64,000 nt of DNA from Dyadobacter sp. 676 (GTDB lineage Bacteria; Bacteroidota; Bacteroidia; Cytophagales; Spirosomataceae): NCBI RefSeq assembly GCF_040448675.1, contig NZ_CP159289.1, positions 1,550,001 through 1,614,000 on the forward strand, written 5' to 3'. The notes under the pieces were generated by a model. That model ran no database searches. It was not told where the DNA came from and saw nothing but the letters and a program-made list of their open reading frames with translations. The position numbers were made by a program, and so were the translations under genes. Below, one piece after another: positions 36,489 through 44,332 of this stretch. Numbering within the stretch: the stretch's first letter is position 1; the number at the start of each line of letters is the position of its first letter.

Positions 36489-36644
36489 ATGGAGCAGCAA
36501 GTCATCGTTTGGTTTCTATTTCTATCCGCGGCAGGTTACATTGGCTGGCGGATCTGGAAAGCATTTGACCGGCGTAATAGCGGGGGATGCGCCAAAGGAT
36601 GTGGCTGCGCTGCCGATAAAGTGAGTTCGGTTAAAATCAAATAG
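36489..36644 (+). CDS. FeoB-associated Cys-rich membrane protein-like small protein (51 residues)
   Basis: A 51-residue open frame from ATG 36489 to TAG 36644. One N-terminal membrane helix (VIVWFLFLSAAGYIGWRIW) is followed by a basic segment and a cysteine cluster, GGCAKGCGCAA (Cys at 37, 41 and 43). That layout matches the small FeoB-associated Cys-rich family (also seen without feoB in Bacteroidota). It begins 18 bases after the YfiT-like stop. An AAAAGG sequence lies just upstream, close to the start. The family assignment is by pattern; function is likely metal binding at the membrane, unproven. Confidence 0.75.
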   Translation: MEQQVIVWFLFLSAAGYIGWRIWKAFDRRNSGGCAKGCGCAADKVSSVKIK

Positions 36645-36680
36645 TGTGGTTTTGAAATGTGCAATGCATGTTTCGAAACC

Positions 36681-36706
36681 ACAGGAGGCCCTGACGGGCC
36701 TCCTGT
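36681..36706. terminator. Perfect hairpin between the Cys-rich gene and acs
   Basis: An 11-base perfect stem (36681-36691 with 36696-36706) encloses the loop TGAC. It lies between two convergent gene ends and has no clear T-run on either side, so it is a likely bidirectional terminator or RNA stabiliser rather than a canonical intrinsic terminator. Confidence 0.6.
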
Positions 36707-36725
36707 ACACAATAAATTTCAAATC

Positions 36726-38615
36726 TTACAAGGCACCGGCCTTAATCTCCTCAACCACGGCAGGATCGAGCAACGTCGAGGTATCGCCCAGATTGCTCAC
36801 ATCCCCTTCGGAAATCTTCCTCAGAATACGGCGCATAATTTTGCCCGAACGCGTCTTTGGCAGACCTGATACGAACTGAACTTTGTCCGGCTTCGCAATC
36901 GGCCCGATAATGCGCGAAACCGTAGCGGAAATATCTTTACGGAACATCTCAGGATCTTCGGGCGTGTGCTCGGTGATCACATAGGCGTAAATACCCTGAC
37001 CTTTAATATCGTGAGGATAACCTACTACTGCCGATTCCACCACACCAAGGTGCATATTGATCGCATTCTCTACTTCCGCGGTCCCAATTCGGTGACCCGA
37101 AACGTTCAGAACGTCGTCGACGCGGCCCGTGATGCGGTAATAACCATCCTCATCGCGTAAACAGCCATCTCCGGTAAAGTACATGCCAGGGTAAGTCGAG
37201 AAATAGGTCTGGCGGCAGCGTTCGTGGTCGCCGTAGGTCGTGCGGATAATACCTGGCCACGGGAATTTGATGCAAAGGTTGCCGCTTACGCCGTTCCCTT
37301 CGATTTCCTTACCGCTTTCATCCACCAGCACCGGCTGAATACCCGGCAACGGCAATGTGGCGAATGTCGGCTTCTCGGGTGTTATGCCTGCCAGCGGGGA
37401 AATCATAATGCCGCCGTTTTCGGTCTGCCACCAGGTGTCTACCAACGGGCAGCGGTCGCCGCCGATATTCGTTTTATACCAATGCCAGGCTTCTTCGTTG
37501 ATCGGCTCGCCAACCGAACCGAGCTTTTTCAGCGATGAGAAATCATGTCCTTTCACGTAATCCAGACCAAAACCCATCAGCGAGCGAATGGCGGTAGGCG
37601 CGGTGTACAGGATATTCACTTTATGCCTTTCAACAATTTTCCAGAAACGGCTCGCGTCCGGATACGTCGGAACACCTTCAAACACGACCGACGTAGCACC
37701 ATAGCAAAGCGGGCCGTACACGATGTAGCTGTGACCGGTGATCCAGCCGATGTCGGCGGTACAGAAATGCACCTCGCCGGGTTCATACTGGAATACATTC
37801 GCGAAGGTGTAGGTGGCGTAGATCATATAGCCTCCGCAGGTATGCACCACGCCCTTGGGCTTGCCGGTCGATCCGGATGTATAGAGAATGAAAAGCATAT
37901 CCTCGGCATCCATCGGTTCTGCGGGGCATACGGAATTTACCTGCTTCATTTCGTCTTCCCACCACAGGTCGCGGCCTTTGAGCATATGTACCGGTGTGCG
38001 GGTACGGGTAAGCACGATCACTTTTTTCACCGTGGAGCATTGTACCAATGCTTCGTCCACGGTATCCTTCATCGGAATCACCTTGGAGCCGCGGAAAGCG
38101 CCGTCGGAAGTGATTACCATCGAACATTCGGCGTCATTGATACGGTCGGCGATGGATTTGGCGGAAAAACCACCGAAAACCACCGAATGTACAGCGCCTA
38201 TGCGCGCGCAGGCGAGCACGGCAACGGCCAGCTCGGGCACCATCGGCAGGTATATGCAAATGCGGTCGCCCTTTTGCACGCCGTGTTTTTTAAGCACATT
38301 GGCAAAACGGCAGACTTGTTCAAACAAAACATGATAGGTAAGCGTCACCGCCTGGTCTTCGGGATTATTGGGTTCCCAGATAATCGCGGGCTGATCGCCT
38401 CGCTCTGCCAGGTGACGGTCCAGCGCATTTTCCGTGATATTCATCACACCGCCTTCGAACCATTTCGTACGCGCTTCCTGAAAGTCCCAGCTCAGCACTT
38501 TCTTCCACGGTTTACGCCATTGAAATTGTTGGGCCACTTCCGCCCAGAAACCTTCGGGATCGTCTACACTTTGCTGGTAGGCAACCTTATACTCTTCAAA
38601 GGTCTTTATTCTCAT
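36726..38615 (-). CDS. acs: Acetyl-coenzyme A synthetase
   Basis: Activates acetate to acetyl-CoA through acetyl-AMP. 629 residues from the ATG at 38615 (MRIKTFEEYK); the frame is open to 38741 but the extra residues are not family-like. Motifs: ILYTSGSTGKPKGVVHTCGG, DTWWQTENGGIMISP, TYPGMYFTGDGCLRDEDGYY, and the C-terminal KTRSGKIMRRILRKI containing the lysine that is reversibly acetylated in AcsA. The adjacent gap 38616-38888 between divergent genes (273 bases) has no confidently assignable promoter. Monocistronic. Confidence 0.97.
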   Translation of the reverse strand: MRIKTFEEYKVAYQQSVDDPEGFWAEVAQQFQWRKPWKKVLSWDFQEARTKWFEGGVMNITENALDRHLAERGDQPAIIWEPNNPEDQAVTLTYHVLFEQVCRFANVLKKHGVQKGDRICIYLPMVPELAVAVLACARIGAVHSVVFGGFSAKSIADRINDAECSMVITSDGAFRGSKVIPMKDTVDEALVQCSTVKKVIVLTRTRTPVHMLKGRDLWWEDEMKQVNSVCPAEPMDAEDMLFILYTSGSTGKPKGVVHTCGGYMIYATYTFANVFQYEPGEVHFCTADIGWITGHSYIVYGPLCYGATSVVFEGVPTYPDASRFWKIVERHKVNILYTAPTAIRSLMGFGLDYVKGHDFSSLKKLGSVGEPINEEAWHWYKTNIGGDRCPLVDTWWQTENGGIMISPLAGITPEKPTFATLPLPGIQPVLVDESGKEIEGNGVSGNLCIKFPWPGIIRTTYGDHERCRQTYFSTYPGMYFTGDGCLRDEDGYYRITGRVDDVLNVSGHRIGTAEVENAINMHLGVVESAVVGYPHDIKGQGIYAYVITEHTPEDPEMFRKDISATVSRIIGPIAKPDKVQFVSGLPKTRSGKIMRRILRKISEGDVSNLGDTSTLLDPAVVEEIKAGAL

Positions 38616-38888
38616 GATAAATAAAGGTTTTAAACAGGGAAATTTAGGATTTGCGCGACAAGTTATAATTTTCATTTGGTTAGTCCTACTTAGCCGGAAA
38701 CTGTGTTGGAGGCACAGACAACCCATTTTACTGAGTATCAATCAATAGCGAAAAATCAGTATTTGTTATGATTCTGATAATATTTCAAATTGACCTTTTA
38801 TAAGCGTGGAGTGATAGCCGGAATGCGGGCAACGATGTGCGGCCGACGGTAAAAAGAACTACTTTCGGTATTTGAATCACGTTAGCAG

Positions 38889-40115
38889 ATGAGTACAGTG
38901 AACGATACGGCCGACCGGAATGGAATGCAGCAAGGCTTTACGGACGCCGAGGTCGCATTCATTCGTGACAACATACACGCGAATGCCGGCGATCTGATCC
39001 TGAAAGCGGGCAAATTCAAAGGATTGGATATAAAGAAACTGGCAGGACAGATCCAGTCGCGGCAGAAGGCGCTGAAAAAACTGCCTGAATGGTCGGCCAA
39101 CGAAAAACTCATTTTTCCGCCCGCTCTGTCGGTAGAGCAATGTTCTTCGGAAGCCACTGCGCTTTACAAGGCGCGAATTGCTTCCGGCGGCACGCTGATA
39201 GACATTACCGGGGGCATGGGTATCGACTGCTACTATATGAGCCGCCGCTTTACGGAAACCCATTATTTCGAACAGCAGCCCGAGGTAGTGTCCAGCGCCG
39301 CCTACAACTTCGCGCAACTGGGCGCGTCGGGTATACACGTACATGTGGGGGAATCGCTGAATGCATTGCGAAACGGCCTGACAGCCGACTGGCTCTACGC
39401 CGACCCGGCCCGTCGCGATGCCAACAAGGAAAAAGTAGTGCGCCTCGCCGAATGCGTGCCCGACGTGGCGGGCAATGCAGGGTTACTGTTAAGTGCTGCC
39501 CCCCGTATTTTAATCAAAACTTCTCCCCTGCTCGACATCGACCTGGCCTCCAAAGAACTACCAAAACTGAAAGAAGTACACGCAATAGGTTACGAGCAGG
39601 AATGCAAGGAGCTGCTCTTTGTTTTGGACCGCGAAATGCCGGACGCCGGTTTTAAAATCAAAGTCCGCATTATCGACGCGGCAGGGCAACCCATTCACGA
39701 GCTCGATTTCGACCGTGAAGAAGAGCGGAATGCATTGGTGGGTTATTCCAAACCGCTGGGCTATTTATATGAACCTCACGCCGCGGTGCTGAAAGCAGGT
39801 GCATTCAAAACACTTTGCACGCGGTTCGATATGCAGAAACTCGCCATGCATAGCCAGCTATATACTTCGGAAGAATATGTAAACGATTTTCCGGGCCGCA
39901 GTTTCAGGATCGTGGCTGTCTGCAAGCCGGATATCCGGGAGATTTCAAAGCATATTCCAGGCGATAAAGCGAACATTACCACCCGTAATTTTCCCGCAAA
40001 ACCCGAAGAATTGCGTAAAAAGTGGAAAACGAAAGACGGTGGCGATCGTTATCTCTTCGCCACCACCCTGGCCGATCATTCGAAAGTCGTCATCGTTTGT
40101 ACCAAAGTTATTTGA
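38889..40115 (+). CDS. Class I SAM-dependent methyltransferase with THUMP-like C-terminal domain
   Basis: 408 residues. After a helical N-terminus (1-90) comes a Rossmann methyltransferase core with motif I LIDITGGMGIDCYYMS near 111-126, ADPARRD near residue 171 in the catalytic position, and later LIKTSPLLDIDL. The C-terminal part from about 300 (PHAAVLKAGAFKTLCTRFD, SFRIVAV, ANITTRNFPAKPEELRKKWK) matches the THUMP-like domain found behind such methyltransferases. The target is unknown, perhaps RNA. ATG start. The final 8 bases overlap the convergent ArsC-like gene. Confidence 0.85.
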   Translation: MSTVNDTADRNGMQQGFTDAEVAFIRDNIHANAGDLILKAGKFKGLDIKKLAGQIQSRQKALKKLPEWSANEKLIFPPALSVEQCSSEATALYKARIASGGTLIDITGGMGIDCYYMSRRFTETHYFEQQPEVVSSAAYNFAQLGASGIHVHVGESLNALRNGLTADWLYADPARRDANKEKVVRLAECVPDVAGNAGLLLSAAPRILIKTSPLLDIDLASKELPKLKEVHAIGYEQECKELLFVLDREMPDAGFKIKVRIIDAAGQPIHELDFDREEERNALVGYSKPLGYLYEPHAAVLKAGAFKTLCTRFDMQKLAMHSQLYTSEEYVNDFPGRSFRIVAVCKPDIREISKHIPGDKANITTRNFPAKPEELRKKWKTKDGGDRYLFATTLADHSKVVIVCTKVI

Positions 40116-40464
40116 GGAATGTTTCCCCGTAGATTTTCTCGGAATAGCCGAGCGTCAGCGCCTTGCCGTTTTCATCTTCGATTACAGGGCGTTTGATGGC
40201 CGTCGGATTCGCTGACAACAGTTTTGCGGCGGACTTTGCGTCGGTTACTTTCGCTTTTTCCTCTTCGCTGAGTTCTTTCCAGGTTGTCGAAGCCTTGTTC
40301 AGCACTTTGTCCCACGGGAATTCGCTGAACCAGGTGCTGATTTTTTCCGGGCTGATACCGTCTTTTCTGTAATCGTAAAACTGGTAAGGCACCTTGTTCT
40401 TATCGAGCCAGGTACGGGCTTTTTTAATGGTATCGCAATTCGGGATTCCGTAAACGGTCAACAT
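40108..40464 (-). CDS. ArsC/Spx/YffB family thioredoxin-fold protein
   Basis: 118 residues with the start VYGIPNCDTIKKARTWL, where the single N-terminal cysteine (Cys10) is followed by DTIKKA as in Spx/YffB-type arsenate-reductase-like proteins, and the C-terminal IKRPVIEDENG. Glutathione/arsenate activity is doubtful because Bacteroidota Spx-like members are mostly unassigned. It lies 27 bases downstream of the dicarboxylate symporter in the same direction. Its final 8 bases overlap the methyltransferase gene on the other strand. Confidence 0.85.
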   Translation of the reverse strand: MLTVYGIPNCDTIKKARTWLDKNKVPYQFYDYRKDGISPEKISTWFSEFPWDKVLNKASTTWKELSEEEKAKVTDAKSAAKLLSANPTAIKRPVIEDENGKALTLGYSEKIYGETFLK

Positions 40465-40491
40465 AAAAATTACTCTGAAAATAACATGATA

Positions 40492-41892
40492 CTAAACTTC
40501 GCTGGTTGCGGTTTCTTCCACCACCTTGTCCGAATCGTGCATTTTCTGATCATCGAGCTCGCCTTCCCAGCGTGCAATTACGGCGGTCGCCAGGCAGTTA
40601 CCGGTCACATTCACCGAAGTACGGGCCATATCCATCAGCTCGTCGATCCCCATGATCAGCAACACAGGCCATTCGGGCATGCCAAAGTTAGCGATCGCGC
40701 CCAATAATATCACCAAAGTAGCCCGCGGGATACCGGCCACGCCCTTGCTGGTGAGCATCAATAATAACACCATCGTAAATTGCTGTCCTACCGACATTTC
40801 GGTACCCGTCGCCTGTGCTACAAAAACGGTAGCCAGTGCAAGGTACAACGTGGAACCGTCCAGGTTGAAGCTGTAACCCGTTGGCATGACGAAAGATACG
40901 ATCTGACGCGGCACGCCGAATTTCTCCATTTTTTCCATCGCCTTGGGCAACGCGGATTCCGAACTCGTGGTAGCGAACGCAATCGAAACCGGTTCGAAAA
41001 TGGTTTTGGCAAATTTGATAACCGGAATTTTGGCAATTATCGCTACCGGTACAAATACCACCAGGATGAAGACGATCAGGGCACAATAGAGCGTAGCCAG
41101 CAGCAGTGCCAGGTTTTTCAAAACGTCGATACCCATATGCCCCACTGTTTCGGCAATGGCCGCCCCCACACCGATCGGCGCGAAATACATGATGATTTTC
41201 GTGAATTTGAACATCACCTCGGCCAGCAGCTCCACGCCGTGCACGAATTTCTCCTTCTTGCCCGACGGCAGCAACGCAAGGCTGATGCCGAAAAGCACGC
41301 TGAAAACAACGATTTGCAGTACTTCTCCGTGGTAAATGGATTTTGCGATGTTCTCCGGAAACGAATGCAGCACGATCTCCTGCCAAGTCTGTTGGTTCAC
41401 CTTCGGCAGCGTCGCATTCAGGCTTTCGGGCGGTACGATACCGACACCGGGTTTGAACCAGTTGGCGAACAGCAGTCCGATGATCAATGCGAATGTGGTC
41501 ACTACTTCGAAATACAGCAGCGATTTCCACCCCATACGGCCTACCTGTTTCAGGTCGGAATGCCCTGCTATGCCTGTCACGAGCGTCGCGAAAAGCAGCG
41601 GCGCGATCACCGTCTTGATCATTTGCAGGAATATCTGTCGCAGGAAGTGCAGTTCGGTGCCCATTTTCGGAAAATCGTAACCGATTTCCGTGCCGACGAG
41701 CATCGATATGAGGATTGAAGTGGTAAGGTTCTTTTTCAGGATCGCGTAAACAACCAGACCCGCCAGCGCCAGCCAGCGAAGGCCGATCAGCACATTATCA
41801 GATAGCGGCAGGATATCATATGCACTTAAAACGGAGGCTATCGCGGCAATGGTAACCAGCACGATATTGACAATGGTAATCTTGCTCTTCAT
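40492..41892 (-). CDS. Dicarboxylate/amino acid:cation symporter (DAACS family)
   Basis: 466 residues. Eight membrane helices plus re-entrant loops of the GltP/DctA family: MLVGTEIGYDFPKMG, APLLFATLVTGIAG, then TTSSESALPKAMEKME (hairpin HP1 serine-rich), and MPTGYSFNLDGSTLYLAL, the substrate/Na+-binding segment, followed by MLTSKGVAGIPRA (HP2). It should import C4-dicarboxylates, glutamate or aspartate with Na+ or H+. ATG start. The long gap upstream (41893-42312) is its and the universal stress gene's shared regulatory region. Confidence 0.94.
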   Translation of the reverse strand: MKSKITIVNIVLVTIAAIASVLSAYDILPLSDNVLIGLRWLALAGLVVYAILKKNLTTSILISMLVGTEIGYDFPKMGTELHFLRQIFLQMIKTVIAPLLFATLVTGIAGHSDLKQVGRMGWKSLLYFEVVTTFALIIGLLFANWFKPGVGIVPPESLNATLPKVNQQTWQEIVLHSFPENIAKSIYHGEVLQIVVFSVLFGISLALLPSGKKEKFVHGVELLAEVMFKFTKIIMYFAPIGVGAAIAETVGHMGIDVLKNLALLLATLYCALIVFILVVFVPVAIIAKIPVIKFAKTIFEPVSIAFATTSSESALPKAMEKMEKFGVPRQIVSFVMPTGYSFNLDGSTLYLALATVFVAQATGTEMSVGQQFTMVLLLMLTSKGVAGIPRATLVILLGAIANFGMPEWPVLLIMGIDELMDMARTSVNVTGNCLATAVIARWEGELDDQKMHDSDKVVEETATSEV

Positions 41893-42312
41893 ACAGGGGG
41901 ATTTGGTATTCTAAATCAGTTTGTAACGGTAAACTTATAAAAAATCAAATTAATGATTGTCAACACAACAAATGGAATTTTCCAAAAACACAGAACTTAA
42001 CCGATGTTACAAACATCGGAAGTAAATTTTTATACTAAACAGAAGAGAAATTATAAAATAAACAATCGTTTACCCGAAAACCGGATATGTATTGGACAAA
42101 TACAAAAAGTAAAGAGAGCCACGGGCGGCATACGGCTCGAAAAACATGAATTCGTCCCCAATTTGGCATAAAAATTGACACCTTCAAGGTACCGGATCAT
42201 TAAATCTTGCCGGAAACGGTCGTTATGACCAAAAGTTGACCAAAGTCCTTGATTCGGGTTAGTAAAATCGATATGTTCGGACTACCCATACCCAAAACAA
42301 AACCTGCCAGAC
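41893..42312. other. 420-base divergent gap with one palindrome
   Basis: No coding sequence is apparent. It is A+T rich. A perfect inverted repeat CCGATGTT-ACA-AACATCGG lies at 42001-42019 and might be an operator; a T-rich stretch follows but both flanking genes point away from it. A candidate promoter for the universal stress gene lies at 42249-42279. For the symporter a weak TAAGTTTA at the -7 position on the minus strand is the only hint. Confidence 0.6.
42249..42279 (+). promoter_or_regulatory. Candidate promoter of the universal stress protein gene
   Basis: TTG at 42249-42251, 20-base spacer, TATGTTCG at 42272-42279. It fits the Bacteroidota -33/-7 pattern with one mismatch in the -7 box (TAnnTTTG), and leaves a leader of about 26 bases before the ATG at 42313. 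Confidence 0.4.
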
Positions 42313-43164
42313 ATGAGAAGTATCCTGATTGCCATCGACTTTTCCGAGAACGCCGAGCGTGCATTGGCCGCCGCCAAACTCATGGCCGAAAAAGATGTAA
42401 CGGAGCTGCTGATCCTGCACGCTTACCAACCTTACATCGCAGACGTGAATGTTACGCCAGGGAACATAATGCCCGGTATCGGCGGGGCCGATTTCCTGTC
42501 GATGGCTACGGAGCTGGAAGAGGAACACCATAAACGGCTCGACGAATACGCTGCCAGGCTCGTGGCGGAAGGTTACAATGCCAAGGCGATCTGGACATTA
42601 GGCAGCGTGCAGTCGGCTATCGAGGAAGCCATCAACGACCACGTGCCGGATATGATCGTGATCGGGCGCACCGGGACTGGCGGGTTTCTCGATAAGCTGA
42701 TCGGCAGCTCGGCCACGCACATCGCATTGAATTCGCCCTGCCCGGTGCTCGTGGTGCCGCCGCAAACCGAACTTACGGAATTCAAGCGGGTCGTTTATGC
42801 GACGCAGTTCGAGTACGAAGAAAACAATATCCTTCGGGAGGTTTTTGTATTGATAAACCACCTCGGCGCCCAGCTCACGTTGTTGAAGATCAAGTCGGAC
42901 ACCCAGCCGGACATCCAGCCCGACAACCAGTATGTCGACGACATCAAAGCCCATTTTACGATCCGCGAGGGGCAAATCGTGATCCGCGAAAACAAGCACG
43001 TGCTGGACGGCATCGAGGAGTATTGCGACGAGGTGAAGGCCGATCTGTTAATCATGTCCACCCGTGAGCGCTCGTTTATCGAAGAATATCTGATCAATCC
43101 GAGCATTACGCGGAAACTCGTTATCGATACACACGTACCTTTGCTGGTGTTTCACCTCAAATAA
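42313..43164 (+). CDS. Universal stress protein, tandem UspA domains
   Basis: 283 residues, two Usp domains in a row (about 1-148 and 149-283). The first starts RSILIAIDFSENAERAL and contains the ATP-binding loop GRTGTGGFLDKLIGSSATHI (G-2x-G-9x-G(S/T) type) near 118-137. The second domain is more divergent; its corresponding loop is replaced by STRERSFIEEYLINPSITRK, so it may not bind ATP. Cytoplasmic. ATG start with its own candidate promoter. The corA gene starts 8 bases after the stop, so they are cotranscribed. Confidence 0.9.
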   Translation: MRSILIAIDFSENAERALAAAKLMAEKDVTELLILHAYQPYIADVNVTPGNIMPGIGGADFLSMATELEEEHHKRLDEYAARLVAEGYNAKAIWTLGSVQSAIEEAINDHVPDMIVIGRTGTGGFLDKLIGSSATHIALNSPCPVLVVPPQTELTEFKRVVYATQFEYEENNILREVFVLINHLGAQLTLLKIKSDTQPDIQPDNQYVDDIKAHFTIREGQIVIRENKHVLDGIEEYCDEVKADLLIMSTRERSFIEEYLINPSITRKLVIDTHVPLLVFHLK

Positions 43165-43172
43165 TATCCGAT

Positions 43173-44295
43173 TTGAACAGGACAGACGGCAGTTCAAAGC
43201 CGACCAGGAACGGCGGGGCGAGGAAATCGAAAAAGTACGTTAAGCGCGGCCTGCTCACCTCGCCGGGCACGCTCACCTATATCGGCCCCGATATCGAACT
43301 GAAAACCAGGATCCGCCGCATCCGGTACAACGAGCACCTGTATAAGGAGGATACCGTGAAATCGCTGGACGAATGCAGGGCCGCGGAAAACGGGGAGAAC
43401 TTTATTACATGGCTCAATGTGGACGGCATCCACGAAACTTCCCTGATCGAAAAATTGGGGAGGCTCTATCATTTGCATCCGTTGCTGATGGAAGACGTGG
43501 TCAATACCGAACACAAGCCGAAACTGGAATTGTATGATAGCGGCCATTTGTTCCTCACACTCAAAATGCTTCACGTCGACTCCGAATCGCCGATCAGCAT
43601 TTCGGCGGAGCATGTAAGTTTCGTGTTGGGTAAAAACTATGTCCTTTCTTTCCAGGAAGAACTTACGTCCGATATTTTCACGACCGTCGAAAACCGCCTG
43701 GAAGCGTCGGTAGGCAAAACCCGCCGTAATGGGCCGGATTACCTGCTTTTTGCATTGATGGACGTCGTGGTCGACAACTACTTCATCGTGCTTGAAAAAC
43801 TCGGCGATGCGCTCGACGCCACCGAAGACCAGGTGATCCGGGGTGTGCAGGAGCTTTCACTCAAAGATATGTACGCCTTGAAGCGCGAGCTGACACTGGC
43901 CCGGCGGCAGATCTGGCCGCTCCGCGATATGGTCAATCAGCTGATCCGCGAAGACAATATGCAAATCAGCCGGGACGTAATCCCCTATTACCGAGACCTC
44001 TACGACCACATTATGCAGGTGCTGGACACCATCGATTCGTACCGCGAACTGGTAGCCAGCCTCGTGGATGTGCATTTGTCGACGATCAGCAACCGCATGA
44101 ACCAGGTAATGAAGACTCTGACGATTTTCTCGGCCGTTTTCATGCCGCTGACGTTTATCGTTGGCGTTTACGGGATGAACTTCGAGTTTATGCCCGAACT
44201 CAAAGACCCTTACGGGTACTACTATACATGGGGGGGTGATGGTCGCCGTAACGGCAGGGTTGATATTTTATTTCAAATCTAAAAAATGGATGTAG
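43173..44295 (+). CDS. corA: CorA-type magnesium/cobalt transporter (frameshifted near the C-terminus as sequenced)
   Basis: Restored length is 373 residues. A large cytoplasmic domain is followed by two membrane helices with the GMN filter motif (VYGMNFEFMP). After GYYYTWG the frame breaks in a G7 run (44230-44236). Removing one G gives GVMVAVTAGLIFYFKSKKWM, the second membrane helix with the basic tail typical of CorA, and ends at TAG 44293-44295. As written the product ends at 44282 with a charged, non-hydrophobic tail, so it would lack the second helix. The start appears to be TTG at 43173 because no ATG precedes the conserved domain. Cotranscribed with the Usp gene. Confidence 0.9.
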
Positions 44296-44332
44296 GATTG
44301 ATACCTTTGTGCTCTGATTAACGAGCATTGGA

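Noticed and set aside
37545..38624. 359-codon plus-strand frame opposite acs
   Set aside because: Antisense shadow of a textbook acetyl-CoA synthetase.
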